Source of the DNA: Burkholderiales bacterium
Lineage (GTDB): Bacteria; Pseudomonadota; Gammaproteobacteria; Burkholderiales; Ga0077523
DNA: 64,000 nucleotides
Direction: 5' to 3'
NCBI GenBank assembly: GCA_022843925.1
Contig: JALHMS010000002.1
Coordinates: forward strand, 267,906 to 331,905
Every line of letters starts with the position of its first letter. The first letter of the stretch is position 1. Positions 38,399-47,674 of the stretch are shown here, piece after piece. The notes beneath the pieces are model-generated. The model did not search any database. It was not told the DNA's origin and was given only the letters and a program-made list of their open reading frames with translations. Made by a program: the position numbers and the translations under genes.

Positions 38399-39138
38399 CG
38401 TCGCCCACGCGTCGGGGGGCTGCCCGGACGGGCTGGCGTTCCGCTGCCGTCATCGTCGCGGTTGTGGTGCTCGCCGGGTGCGCAGCCACCCCGCGTCCTG
38501 GATCCGACGTCGGCGAAGCCTGCGAAAAGCGGGTTCCCCCGGGGCGGGTCGAGGTGACCACGGTGCCCGTGAAGCCTACGATCGACACCTCGCTCTCCTA
38601 TCGTGAGCTCACATCCCTCGCCCGTCGGGAGGACGGTGCCTGGGTGCTGGGACTGACCCGGCCCGCCCTCCGCGTCGAGGCTCGCTGGAGCTATGCGGGG
38701 CTGTCCGACGCCGGGGGGCGCCGCGCATGCATCCGGCCGTCGGTCTACATGCGGTTGCGCTACGAACCGGTGAAGGTGTTCGTGGGGCGCGAGTTCGTCG
38801 ACGACGACTGCGCCTACCGGTTCATCCTGGACCACGAGCAGCGCCACGTCGGTGTCCACGTCAGACGGCTCGGCGAGGTGGCCGCCGACCTGCAGCGTGA
38901 GCTCGAGAAACATCTCTCCGGCATCGTGCACGTGGGCCCACGCGATGAACTTGATCGGCGGTTGAAGGCCGAGGTCGCGGAACGCTGGATGCCGCTTGCC
39001 GAGCGCGAGTTGAAGGACGTCGCCCGCGAGCACGCCGCCATCGACTCGCCGCAGGAATACGCCCGTGCCACCAGCGCGTGTCAGGGACGCATCGCCAGCG
39101 TCATCGCAGCGCATCGGGATGCCGCCCCCGATCGGTGA
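38395..39138 (+). CDS. Lipoprotein with HExxH-like motif, possible DUF922 metallopeptidase
   Basis: The 247-aa protein has a hydrophobic signal ending in VVVLAGCAA, a good lipobox. The body contains FVDDDCAYRFILDHEQRHVGVHVRRL, in which HEQRH plus a later His resembles a zinc-peptidase motif of the DUF922 type, and a second Cys at TSACQGR that could pair with CAYR. The start is uncertain: TTG 38395, overlapping the dnaQ stop, keeps the signal peptide; no ATG in frame does. Enzyme activity is inference only. Confidence 0.7.
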   Translation: MTSPTRRGAARTGWRSAAVIVAVVVLAGCAATPRPGSDVGEACEKRVPPGRVEVTTVPVKPTIDTSLSYRELTSLARREDGAWVLGLTRPALRVEARWSYAGLSDAGGRRACIRPSVYMRLRYEPVKVFVGREFVDDDCAYRFILDHEQRHVGVHVRRLGEVAADLQRELEKHLSGIVHVGPRDELDRRLKAEVAERWMPLAERELKDVAREHAAIDSPQEYARATSACQGRIASVIAAHRDAAPDR

Positions 39139-39156
39139 TGCCGCCTCCCCGGGCGC

Positions 39157-40152
39157 TCAGGGCAGGACGCGGATGTCCTGCATCGGCGCCAGCGTATAGG
39201 CCTTGCGATAGTCGGTGTCCGCCTGCGCGAGCCCGGCGCCGACCATGAAATCGAAGGTCTGTTTCCATCGGGCATCCGTCATCGACAGAATGCCCTGACG
39301 GACGGCATCGCCGCCGGTCACCAGCGAAAGCTGACGGATGCGGGCGTGACCGAAGTCGAGAAGACTCGACTCCATCTCGGGGTTCGCCTTGCGGATGAGC
39401 GCATTGCCCGGCGCCGGGTTCGCGAGGTAGCTCTTCCAACCCTCGGCGGTGGCCGCCAGAAACTTCTGCAGGGCGGCCTTGCGTTTCTCCAGGATGCCGC
39501 GGGTCGTCACGATCGTCTGCGCGTAGGGCGGATAGCCGTGGTCAGCCAGCAGGAACACCACGGGTTTGACGCCGGCTTTCTCGATGGAGTAGGGCTCCGA
39601 TGTCGCATAGCCCTGCTGGGCGACCCGCCGATCGGCCAGGAACTGCTGGACGCTGAACGCGTAGGGGCGCTTCTGGGCGTCGGTGAACCCGTAACGACCC
39701 TTGAGCCACGGCCAGAAAGTCGTCTCGCTCGCCTGGCCGATCAGCAGCGTGCGCGACTTCAGGTCTTCGAGGGTCTTCACGTCCGGGTGCGCGATGAGCG
39801 CGGCAGGATCCTTCTGGAACGTGGCGCCGACCGTGACGAGCGGAAGCCCCTGTTCGATGCCGGCGATCGTCTGCAGGTCATAGCCCATCACGGCATCCGC
39901 CTTTCCCGCCAGCAGCAGTTGCATCACGTTCACCTGCGGCCCGCCCATGCGGATATCCGCATCGAGACCGTACTTGCGGTAGGTACCTTCCGCGACGGCC
40001 TGGTAGAAACCCCCGTGCTCGGCCTGGGCATACCAGTTGGTCAGAAAGACGAAGCGTTCCGGGGTGTCGGCATGGGCCGCGATCGGGACGAGAAGCGCGG
40101 CTCCCAGCAGCACAGCGAGGCGCCTGACCGCCCTGAAGAGTGTGGAACCCAT
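39157..40152 (-). CDS. NitT/TauT-type ABC transporter substrate-binding protein (NMT1/THI5-like)
   Basis: The 331-aa secreted protein has a signal peptide (about 1-29, ending PIAAHADT) and then the NMT1-type pattern [28 protein letters not shown] and [16 protein letters not shown], as in thiamine-precursor, sulfonate and nitrate binding proteins. It should deliver a small solute to the permease and ATPase at 42326-43854, from which it is separated by a chemoreceptor gene on the opposite strand. The ligand cannot be named from sequence. Confidence 0.88.
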   Translation of the reverse strand: MGSTLFRAVRRLAVLLGAALLVPIAAHADTPERFVFLTNWYAQAEHGGFYQAVAEGTYRKYGLDADIRMGGPQVNVMQLLLAGKADAVMGYDLQTIAGIEQGLPLVTVGATFQKDPAALIAHPDVKTLEDLKSRTLLIGQASETTFWPWLKGRYGFTDAQKRPYAFSVQQFLADRRVAQQGYATSEPYSIEKAGVKPVVFLLADHGYPPYAQTIVTTRGILEKRKAALQKFLAATAEGWKSYLANPAPGNALIRKANPEMESSLLDFGHARIRQLSLVTGGDAVRQGILSMTDARWKQTFDFMVGAGLAQADTDYRKAYTLAPMQDIRVLP

Positions 40153-40396
40153 GGTCGTCGTCTCCTACCGTTGTGATGTCCGGATTCTAGTGTGCCGGGG
40201 GCCGCATCGGGGAGCGACGGTGGGCGGACGAACGAGCATCCCGGGCACGACGGTGACCGGTGACATGCGGACGACATCAAGTGCCCGCGCCGTCTGCCGA
40301 TACCGCAGCCTGGGTGGGCCGTCCAGAACGCCCCCATCGAGAGGCCGGCATGGCCCGTTGAAGTATCCCGACCCGAACCCGCGAGGACTCCATCGC

Positions 40397-42274
40397 ATGC
40401 AATCCCTCACCACACGACTGGCGATGTTCCTGGCCGTCATGCTGGCCGGAAGCGCCATCCTGCTGACGGCGTTCATGTACACGAGCACGCGAGCCGACGT
40501 GCTCGCCACGCTCCAGCACGAGGTCAATGCCGTCTCCGAACAGCAGAGCGTCACCATCGCGAACTGGCTCTCGTCCAAGAAGCGGGTGATCGAAGCCAAT
40601 GCCCCGCTCGTCCTCGAGACCGACATCCGCAAGTACCTCATCCGCGCGGCAGCCGCCGGCGGATTCACCAACGTCTACGTCGGGTACGCCGACGGGGCGT
40701 TCGTCCAGGCGGTCGACACCCCCCTGCCGCCGGGTTTCGATCTCACGGCCCGCCCCTGGTGGAAGGCTGCGATGGAACGGGGCGGGCTCGCCGTCACCGC
40801 GCCATTCCTGAGCGTCACGGATCACAAGCTGGTCATGTCCATCGCCACGCCGGTGAACCGCGCCGGACAACTCGTGGGCATCATGTCCTCGAACGTCTTG
40901 CTCGAGGACATCGTGAGCGGCGTGCTCGGCGTCAAGCTGGTCGGCGACAGCCACGCATTCCTGCTCTCGAAGGACGGCACGCTGATCGCACACCGACAGT
41001 CGGACGCCGTGCTCAAGCCTGCGACGGCGCTGATGCCCGAACTCACGGCCGAGCGCATGCGCGCCCTGTCGTCGAGCCGCGAGATGATGGCAACGAAAGT
41101 GGGGGATGAGGCGGGCTTCGTGACGGTCCGAGCGATTCCGGATTCGGACTGGTACCTCGGGATGGTGGTGGACCGGAAGGCGGCTCTGGCACCGCTCAAC
41201 GCGCTGTTGGGGATGCTGATCGGGGCTACCGTGGTGATCGTGCTCGTGAGCGTGGCGCTCGCGGTCGTCGGGATCCGCCGCCTGCTGGGAGGTCTGGGCG
41301 CGCTCCGCGACGCCATGCTGGAGATCGCGCAGGGCGCCGGCGATCTGACCGTGCGTCTGCCCGTTCGCAGTCGCGACGAGGTCGGCCAGGCGGCGGGCGC
41401 ATTCAACCAGTTCCTCGAGCGTCTGCATGGCATGTTCCGGGAAGTGCGCGACGAGTCCGAACAGGTCCGGCAGGAAGTGGTGACGGCAGCGGGGACCGCG
41501 TCACGGGTGGCGGGGGAGTTCTCCCGGCAGACCGACGAACTGAGCGCCACGGCAGCCACCATCGAGGAAGTGACCGTGAGCATCGGCCTGATCGCCGAGA
41601 CCGTGCGCGATACCGAGCAGGCGATGAGCACGGCGGACGTCGAGTCGTCGCGGAGTGCGGAATCCGTGGAGGAACTCACGCGCGAGATCAGCCGTGCCGC
41701 CGACACGATGGGCGGCTTGTCGAGCGTGGTGAGCCGCCTCGGCAGTCGCTCGGACGAGATCGCGGGCATCGTGGGTGCCATCAAGGACATCGCGGACCAG
41801 ACGAACCTGCTGGCGTTGAATGCGGCGATCGAAGCCGCGCGGGCCGGGGAGCAGGGCAGGGGATTCGCGGTGGTGGCGGATGAAGTGCGCAAGCTGGCGG
41901 AGCGCACCGCGGAGTCGACGGTCGAGATCGGCAGGATGATCGACTCGATCCGCAGCGAGATGACGAGCGCCGTGAGCGGCATGGACGAGGCGCAGCAGAT
42001 CGTGCACTCCGGCGTGGGGATGGCGGAGCAGGCGACGCAGGGGATCCGCACGATCCGCGCGCGCGTGAGCGACGTGATGACCCGGGTGAAGGACATCTCG
42101 GGCGCGACCAGCGAGCAGGCCTCGGCGACGACGGAGATGGCGCGGCGCGCGGAGCAGGTGCACGCGATGATCCAGTCGAGCAGCGAGTCGTTGCACGACA
42201 CGGAGCGCACGCTGAGAGGCGTCAACGAGCGCGCCGATCATCTCGGCAGGATCGTGGGCCGCTTCCGCCTCTAG
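40397..42274 (+). CDS. Methyl-accepting chemotaxis protein with dCache-like sensor domain
   Basis: The 625-aa chemoreceptor has a first membrane helix (about 8-30), a double-Cache-like periplasmic domain (about 35-270, with [21 protein letters not shown] and [19 protein letters not shown]), a second helix (about 272-297), a HAMP domain and a long cytoplasmic coiled coil. The hairpin tip is [20 protein letters not shown] followed by [20 protein letters not shown], which contacts CheA and CheW. No C-terminal methyltransferase-binding pentapeptide is seen. It lies between the binding-protein and permease genes of an ABC importer but on the opposite strand. Confidence 0.94.
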   Translation: MQSLTTRLAMFLAVMLAGSAILLTAFMYTSTRADVLATLQHEVNAVSEQQSVTIANWLSSKKRVIEANAPLVLETDIRKYLIRAAAAGGFTNVYVGYADGAFVQAVDTPLPPGFDLTARPWWKAAMERGGLAVTAPFLSVTDHKLVMSIATPVNRAGQLVGIMSSNVLLEDIVSGVLGVKLVGDSHAFLLSKDGTLIAHRQSDAVLKPATALMPELTAERMRALSSSREMMATKVGDEAGFVTVRAIPDSDWYLGMVVDRKAALAPLNALLGMLIGATVVIVLVSVALAVVGIRRLLGGLGALRDAMLEIAQGAGDLTVRLPVRSRDEVGQAAGAFNQFLERLHGMFREVRDESEQVRQEVVTAAGTASRVAGEFSRQTDELSATAATIEEVTVSIGLIAETVRDTEQAMSTADVESSRSAESVEELTREISRAADTMGGLSSVVSRLGSRSDEIAGIVGAIKDIADQTNLLALNAAIEAARAGEQGRGFAVVADEVRKLAERTAESTVEIGRMIDSIRSEMTSAVSGMDEAQQIVHSGVGMAEQATQGIRTIRARVSDVMTRVKDISGATSEQASATTEMARRAEQVHAMIQSSSESLHDTERTLRGVNERADHLGRIVGRFRL

Positions 42275-42325
42275 GCGTGCGCGAACAGGGCGCAGGCGCG
42301 GACCGGCGCCGCGCCCGGGGGATCG

Positions 42326-43105
42326 TCAGCGGCTGCCGGCCCCGGCGTGCCATCTTCGAAGGAACAGCCACGCGAGTCCGCTGGTGGCCGCGAAGAACGA
42401 CACGCCCGCCACGGCGATCAGAAGCAGCGCCGCGAACATGCGCGGGAAGTTGAGTTGAAGGCCGGCCTGCAGTATCTGGTAGGCGAGACCCGACGCCGTA
42501 CCGCCGGTGCCGGCCACGAACTCCGCCACCACGGCGCCGATGAGCGCCAGCCCCGCCGAGACCTTCAGTCCCGAGAAGAAGTACGGCAGCGCGGACGGTA
42601 CGCGCAGGCGCAGCAGGACCTGCCAGCGACTGGCGCGGTGCAAACGGAAGAGATCGAGCAGCCCCGCGTCGACGCTCTTCAGCCCCGTCGTCGTGTTCGA
42701 GATCATGGGAAAGAGCGCAACGATCGTGGCGCAGATGACGAGCGCCGCCTCGGGATCGTCCACCCAGATGATGATGAGCGGGGCGATGGCCACCACCGGC
42801 GTCACCTGCAGCAGGATCACGTAGGGGAGCAGGCTCGCCTCCAGCGCGCGGCTCTGCACGAACACGAAAGCGATTCCTACCCCCAGGATCGTCGCCGCCG
42901 CGAGTGCCTGAAGGGCGATGCGCAGCGTGACGCCGAGGGCCGAGACCAGCAGCGGCCAGTCCCGCACGAGGGTCGCGCCGATCCGCGACGGCGCAGGCAC
43001 GATCCAGACGGGGACGTCGAGCCGGATCACCAGCCACTCCCAGACGAGCAGCGCAACGATGAACACGACGATCGGGGCGACCCAGCGCACCAGGCGTTCC
43101 ATCAC
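42326..43105 (-). CDS. NitT/TauT-type ABC transporter permease
   Basis: The 259-aa inner-membrane protein has six hydrophobic segments (first at about 10-26, VFIVALLVWEWLVIRLDV) and the coupling-loop region LLDLFRLHRASRWQVLLRLRVPSALPYFFSGLK, typical of SsuC/TauC. It overlaps the ATPase gene by 4 bases (ATGA) and belongs with the binding protein at 39157-40152. The substrate is unknown. Confidence 0.92.
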   Translation of the reverse strand: MMERLVRWVAPIVVFIVALLVWEWLVIRLDVPVWIVPAPSRIGATLVRDWPLLVSALGVTLRIALQALAAATILGVGIAFVFVQSRALEASLLPYVILLQVTPVVAIAPLIIIWVDDPEAALVICATIVALFPMISNTTTGLKSVDAGLLDLFRLHRASRWQVLLRLRVPSALPYFFSGLKVSAGLALIGAVVAEFVAGTGGTASGLAYQILQAGLQLNFPRMFAALLLIAVAGVSFFAATSGLAWLFLRRWHAGAGSR

Positions 43106-43854
43106 GCGCTCCCCGCGGCGACGAGCATGTGGGAGAGCCGCGCGCAGAGATCGGCGAAACGCGTGGACAAGCGGAAGGACTCGTCGCGAGGGTGTGGCTC
43201 GTTGACGGTGAGGACGCCAGCGATCTGACCGGGGCGCGGCGTCATCACGAGCACGCGATTCGACAGGAAGACGGCCTCGTGCAGGCTGTGCGTGACGAAG
43301 ACCGCGGTGAGGCGCTGCTCCGCCCAGACGGTGAGCAACTCGCGGTCGAGCCGGCCGCGGGTGATCTCGTCGAGTGCGCCGAACGGTTCATCCATCAGCA
43401 GCAGCGAGGGTTCCGTCACGAGCGCCCGCGCGATCGACGCGCGCATCTGCATGCCCCCCGACAGTTCCCGCGGCAGCGCCTGCGCGAAGTCTTCTATGCC
43501 GACGCGGGCGAGGGCTCGGCGCGCGAGAGGTTCGGCTGTCCGGGTGGCGACACCTTCGAGATCGAGCGGAAGGCGCACGTTGGCCAGGACGCTCGTCCAG
43601 GGCATCAGCGTCGGCTGCTGAAACACGAATGCGATCGGCGATTTCGACGGCCGCGTCAGATCCCGAGATATCGTGCCGGAGGTCGGTGCCTCGAGCCCCG
43701 CGATCAGTCTGAGAAGCGTGCTCTTGCCGCAGCCCGAGGGCCCGATGATCGAGACGAACTCGCCGGCCTCGATGTCGATGTCCACCGTACCGAGCGCGAC
43801 GGTGCCGCTCGGATAGGTGTGCGCCACCCCGTGCATTCTCAGCATGGCGTGCAT
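43102..43854 (-). CDS. NitT/TauT-type ABC transporter ATPase
   Basis: The 250-aa ATPase has Walker A GPSGCGKST (38-46), signature LSGGMQMRASIARAL, Walker B LLLMDEPFGALDEITR and the switch His in VFVTHSLHEAVFLS. It energises the permease next to it. ATG 43854 follows GAAGAA; a longer open frame upstream crosses into the tRNA-Val and is not coding. Confidence 0.94.
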   Translation of the reverse strand: MHAMLRMHGVAHTYPSGTVALGTVDIDIEAGEFVSIIGPSGCGKSTLLRLIAGLEAPTSGTISRDLTRPSKSPIAFVFQQPTLMPWTSVLANVRLPLDLEGVATRTAEPLARRALARVGIEDFAQALPRELSGGMQMRASIARALVTEPSLLLMDEPFGALDEITRGRLDRELLTVWAEQRLTAVFVTHSLHEAVFLSNRVLVMTPRPGQIAGVLTVNEPHPRDESFRLSTRFADLCARLSHMLVAAGSA

Positions 43855-43977
43855 CGGTTCTTCGGAGTGACTGGAGGAGAACGGAGCCTGGTGCACGGCT
43901 GTCGTGTGCTGCACCCGGTGAGTGTCGAGCGCCGCCGGTTGCGTGCCCCTGGCGGGCCGCGGCCCGTGAACTCGGTA

Positions 43978-44052
43978 TGGTGGGCGGTAGTGGGATCGAA
44001 CCACTGACCCCTGCCGTGTGAAGGCAGTGCTCTACCGCTGAGCTAACCGCCC
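43978..44052 (-). tRNA. tRNA-Val (anticodon CAC)
   Basis: On the minus strand the acceptor stem GGGCGGT pairs with ACCGCCC, the anticodon loop TTCACAC gives CAC (valine, GUG), the T-arm has GGTTCGATCC and ACCA is encoded. It is 75 bases long and lies between the ABC ATPase gene and gltX. Confidence 0.95.
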
Positions 44053-44167
44053 GCCGCGAGAAGGCGCGAATTAGGCCACAGCGCGTTGCGCACGGTCAAG
44101 CCGCGCGACCCGCATCGGAGGCGTCACGTAGAATCCCGCGCTTCCGCCCAAGCCCTGCTCCCCATCC

Positions 44168-45568
44168 ATGATCCGCACCCGCTTCGCTCCCAGCCCCACC
44201 GGCTACCTCCACATCGGCGGCGCACGCACCGCGCTCTTCTCCTGGGCCTTCGCACGCCGTCACGGCGGCACGTTCGTGCTGCGCATCGAGGACACCGACA
44301 CCGAACGGTCCACCGCCGCCTCCACGCAGGCGATCCTGGACGCGATGGACTGGCTCTCGCTCGACTACGACGAGGGGCCGTTCTACCAGATGGAACGGCT
44401 CGGGAGGTATCGCGAGGTCGTCGATCAACTCCTCGCGGCGGGCAAGGCCTACCGCTGCTACGCGTCGCGCGAGGAGCTCGATGCCATGCGCGAGCAGCAG
44501 CGCGCCGCGGGCGCCAAGCCTCGCTACGACGGTCGCTGGCGGCCGGAGAACGTGGGCGGCCAGGCGATCCCCGAAGGGGTCGAACCGGTCATCCGCTTCC
44601 GCAATCCGGATGACGGCGTCGTCACCTGGAACGACCTCGTGAAGGGGCCCATCACGTTCGCCAACGAGGAACTCGACGACCTCGTGATCATGCGTGCCGA
44701 TGGCGTGCCGACCTACAACTTCGGCGTCGTGGTGGACGACTGGGACATGAACATCACCCACATCATCCGTGGCGACGACCACGTGAACAACACGCCGCGC
44801 CAGATCAACATCTACGAAGCGCTCGGTGCGCCGGTCCCGCTGTTCGGGCATGTGCCGATGATTCTCGGCGAGGACGGCGAGCGGCTCTCGAAGCGGCACG
44901 GCGCGGTGAGCGTGATGCAGTACCTCGACAACGGGTACCTCCCGGAGGCGCTCAACAACTACCTCGCGCGGCTCGGTTGGTCCCACGGCGACGAGGAGAT
45001 GTTCACGATGGAGCAGTTCGTCGAGTGGTTCGACCTCGGTCACATCAGCCGCAGTCCGGCCAAGTTCAATCCCGAGAAGCTTCTCTGGCTGAACCAGCAG
45101 TACCTGAAGGCGGCCGACGACGATCGGATCGCCGGGCTCGTCGCGCCGTTCCTCAGGCAGCACGACTGCGACACCGACGCCGGGCCCTCGCTCGCTCGCG
45201 TCGCCGCGCTGCTGAAGGAACGCGTGAGCCGCATCGACGAACTCGCGGACGCTGCCGTCTACTTCTACCGGAGGCTCACCCCGACCGATGCGCTTCGCGA
45301 GCAACACTACGCCGAGGGCCTGGGCAGCGCGGTGGATGCGCTCGTGGATCGACTGCGGGTCGTGCCCTGGGAGCGCCCGGCGATCGGCGAAGCCATCAAG
45401 ACCACGGCGACCGAGCGCGGATGGAAGATGCCGAAGCTTGCGATGCCGCTGCGGATCATCGTGACGGGTGAGGCGCAGACGCCCGCGATCGATGCCGTCG
45501 TCGAACTGCTGGGCCGTGAGGAGGTCCTCGACCGTATCGGGCTCGAGCGTGCCTGGATGCCCGCCTAG
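44168..45568 (+). CDS. gltX: Glutamyl-tRNA synthetase
   Basis: The 466-aa class I synthetase charges tRNA-Glu. The HIGH-type motif is HIGG at 15-18 ([15 protein letters not shown]) and the KMSKS-type motif is LSKRHGAVS near 241. [18 protein letters not shown] and [19 protein letters not shown] are typical. A tRNA-Glu gene is located 430 bases downstream. Confidence 0.97.
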   Translation: MIRTRFAPSPTGYLHIGGARTALFSWAFARRHGGTFVLRIEDTDTERSTAASTQAILDAMDWLSLDYDEGPFYQMERLGRYREVVDQLLAAGKAYRCYASREELDAMREQQRAAGAKPRYDGRWRPENVGGQAIPEGVEPVIRFRNPDDGVVTWNDLVKGPITFANEELDDLVIMRADGVPTYNFGVVVDDWDMNITHIIRGDDHVNNTPRQINIYEALGAPVPLFGHVPMILGEDGERLSKRHGAVSVMQYLDNGYLPEALNNYLARLGWSHGDEEMFTMEQFVEWFDLGHISRSPAKFNPEKLLWLNQQYLKAADDDRIAGLVAPFLRQHDCDTDAGPSLARVAALLKERVSRIDELADAAVYFYRRLTPTDALREQHYAEGLGSAVDALVDRLRVVPWERPAIGEAIKTTATERGWKMPKLAMPLRIIVTGEAQTPAIDAVVELLGREEVLDRIGLERAWMPA

Positions 45569-45718
45569 CACCGGCGGGCGTCTCCGGCCGGTGGGAGTCC
45601 GCAGGGCGCGTGGCTATAATCGGTCGCGCAGTGGGAGTGGATGCGACGATGTCAGTCCGATCGCGTCCGGCCAACCGTCTTCGCCCCCGCCAGTGGGCCA
45701 ATCTCGGGAGTCAACACC

Positions 45719-45853
45719 ATGACGAAGCAGGAACTGAAGGAGCAGAACGAGGCGCTGCGCAATCTCCTGATGGAGATCCGCGAGATGATCGACTCCGAAC
45801 TGGAAGCCATGGATGACTTCGAGAGCGAAGAGGAGGAGGAAGAGGAGGACTGA
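45719..45853 (+). CDS. Small acidic protein (44 aa)
   Basis: A short frame starting at ATG 45719, 8 bases after GGGAG, encodes 44 residues: an amphipathic, probably coiled-coil helix (TKQELKEQNEALRNLLMEI and onward to about 30) and an almost purely acidic tail with a run of seven Glu and a final Asp. I do not recognise a family. The good ribosome-binding site, periodic Leu/Ile spacing and free-standing position between gltX and tRNA-Ala support a real gene. A -10-like TATAAT is at 45615-45620. A role as a binding protein for a basic partner is only a guess. Confidence 0.65.
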   Translation: MTKQELKEQNEALRNLLMEIREMIDSELEAMDDFESEEEEEEED

Positions 45854-45869
45854 AACACCCCGTAGACGC

Positions 45870-45898
45870 TTTACTCGGCCAGCGGTGGCGGGTATAGT
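45870..45898 (+). promoter_or_regulatory. Promoter of the tRNA-Ala/tRNA-Glu unit
   Basis: TTTACT at 45870-45875 and TATAGT at 45893-45898 have a 17-base spacer, and tRNA-Ala starts 17 bases beyond the -10. Confidence 0.65.
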
Positions 45899-45914
45899 GC
45901 GCCGCTTTCCGGAG

Positions 45915-45990
<76 letters not shown>

Positions 45991-45998
45991 CCCGAAAA

Positions 45999-46074
45999 GT
46001 CCCCATCGTCTAGAGGCCTAGGACACCGCCCTTTCACGGCGGTAACCGGGGTTCGAATCCCCGTGGGGACGCCA
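45999..46074 (+). tRNA. tRNA-Glu (anticodon TTC)
   Basis: The 76-base tRNA has acceptor stem GTCCCCA with TGGGGAC, anticodon loop CTTTCAC (TTC, glutamate), T-arm GGGGTTCGAATCCCC and encoded GCCA. A terminator hairpin follows, and then the decayed region at 46103-47670 begins. Confidence 0.96.
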
Positions 46075-46078
46075 GTAA

Positions 46079-46104
46079 AAACAGCGGCTTAGGCCGCTGT
46101 TTCC
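46079..46104 (+). terminator. Terminator after tRNA-Glu
   Basis: A 10-bp perfect stem (46079-46088 with 46093-46102, loop TTAG) has T residues at the end of its right arm. It ends the tRNA-Ala/tRNA-Glu unit. Confidence 0.7.
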
Positions 46105-46526
46105 ATTTCTGGGCCCGCCGTGTCTAGTTCGTGTACAGAATGCGTGGGTCCAAGACGCAGCACGATCGGTCTCGCAGCCTGCGGCGACGGCCGGTATGGC
46201 CGCGAATAGTAGTTCGTCCGAGTCGTGGAGTTCGATCAGGTAGGACCTGCTCGCTCTGACTTGGCAAGCCGCGCGAGGTGAGGGCGCATTTCGAGGCGTT
46301 CACGGCAGAGGTCCAGGCTCGCGACTGCGCCTGTGCCGCCTCATCGAGATCCGCGAGTCTCCTGCCCCGACGGTCGTCCTTCGCGAGATGTGGTCCGTGC
46401 GGAACTCTCGTGCCTCGATCGGCATTTTGCGGCGCTCACAAGACTTGCCTCGCGGTTGAGGTGACGGTCGAAGGGATTGCCTCCAGCACCATCAACTGAG
46501 ATGCCCAACTGCGGTGCGATCGCTGA
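46105..46526. other. Stretch with no recognisable gene after tRNA-Glu
   Basis: I see no intact gene here. Short open frames on both strands lack a start with a ribosome-binding site and show no family motif. The base composition is less GC-rich than in neighbouring genes. Together with the toxin-antitoxin remnants that follow, it looks like decayed accessory DNA. I looked for a copy of the tRNA-Glu 3' end that would mark an insertion and did not find one. Confidence 0.5.
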
Positions 46527-46730
46527 TCAACTTCGCGGGCGGCGCACTTTGCGCCCGCGCGGGTGTACCGCTGGGTCCCATGGGTTGAGCAACGCCACGC
46601 CTGTCGCTGCGAAATCGGCCGCGTTACGGGTAACCACGGTCATGTTGTGCACCATCGTGGTGGCGGCGATCGGTGCATCGCGATCGAATCCCGTATCGAG
46701 CCCGAGCGGGGCCGCGCAACGTTGCGCCAC
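46527..46730 (-). pseudogene. VapC-like PIN-domain toxin remnant
   Basis: A 67-codon minus-strand frame contains the typical C-terminal part of a VapC ribonuclease toxin: APIAATTMVHNMTVVTRNA, then DFAATGVALLNPWD. The N-terminal two thirds of the PIN domain, with the first catalytic Asp, are missing; DNA upstream on this strand shows no continuation. No VapB antitoxin is visible. It is probably a gene fragment without function. Confidence 0.7.
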
Positions 46731-46879
46731 GTCCGTTTCTGCCGCTGGTACGCGTCCTGGGAGCGGCTCAACTCGTCGTAGGTCTCGGTGGTGGCGTGTA
46801 TGTGAAGGTGTGTGTCATCCGGCTGCCCGTGCCGGCCAGCATGCGCAGCGTGGTGCCATTGTCGATTGCGTCGCGGACC

Positions 46880-47050
46880 ATCTCCGTGCGCCGCGACAGC
46901 AGGTCCGCAACGGCGTCATCGAGATCCGCCCCCTGCACCGCGACCCGCGCGAAGGCCGGGCAGAAGACGCGAGGCGCGTGACGGCATCGGGTGACGACGC
47001 CCTCGTCTGGCCGGAGTTCGGCAACGAGGGCGACGGAGATCTCGTCTGGC
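46880..47050 (+). pseudogene. AbrB/MazE-type antitoxin remnant
   Basis: The frame reading VRNGVIEIRPLHRDPREG, then SGDDALVWPEFGNEGDGDLVW resembles the C-terminal part of AbrB-fold antitoxins of MazE type, where a conserved RDGVIEIRP and PREGW...GDDALL pattern occurs. The DNA-binding N-terminus is not recognisable and the middle (GRAEDARR) looks damaged. It ends 8 bases before MazF-like sequence, as antitoxin genes usually do. Confidence 0.55.
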
Positions 47051-47051
47051 G

Positions 47052-47375
47052 AGGACCGGTGAGATCTGGCTGGCCGCGCTGGACCCCACCGTCGGAAGCA
47101 AGGTCCAGAAGACGCGCCCGTGCGTGGTCCTCTCGCCGATCGAGATGAACGATCACCTGCGCACGGTCATCGTCGCGCCGATGACCACCGGATCGCATCC
47201 CGCGCGATTCCGCATCCCGGTGACCTTCCAGGGCAAGCCGGGCCTGATCGCTCTCGATCAGATCGCCCCCTCGACCGCCTCCGGCTCGTCAAGCGAGTGG
47301 GGGCCCTGCGAACGTCCACGCTGACGACGACACTGCAGACGCTTCAAGCGATGTTCGCTCCGATAGCGAGATGCG
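47052..47375 (+). pseudogene. MazF/PemK-type toxin gene with frameshift
   Basis: MazF-like sequence starts at GEIWLAALDPTVGSKVQKTR (from 47058), continues with PCVVLSPIEMNDHLRTVIVAPMTTG and KPGLIALDQI, then goes out of frame near 47263. The family C-terminus RPLDRLRLVKRVGALRTSTL resumes from 47264 in another frame and ends around LQTLQAMFAP. One deleted base explains it. No start codon is found in frame upstream of GEIW. The gene should be inactive unless the frameshift is a sequencing error. Confidence 0.72.
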
Positions 47376-47674
47376 CACACGGCGGTCGGCGCAGGGCGAT
47401 GTTCCCGTCCGCGCCAACGGAGCAGGCGACCCTTATCGACAACGGCGCTCCAGGCCGGGCGTGTCGGGCTTCGGTGGAGAGTCGTCCCGGGAGATCAGGT
47501 GTTCGGCCGGGTGCGACCTCGGTAAGGCGTGCCATGTCGATATCGATGTCGACCGGCTCGCGGCACGAATCACGGCGCTTGTTACCCTGTGGTAACTCCA
47601 GAGGCAGCAGACTCCTGGCGCGACGGACGCCTGTTCCCTGTCGCGCCTCTTCAACCTACGCCACGAGTTGCACA
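47376..47674. other. Non-coding stretch before the outer-membrane protein gene
   Basis: About 300 bases without a convincing gene. The region leads into the OMP/two-component operon and probably holds its promoter, but I cannot pick a -35/-10 pair with confidence. Confidence 0.4.
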
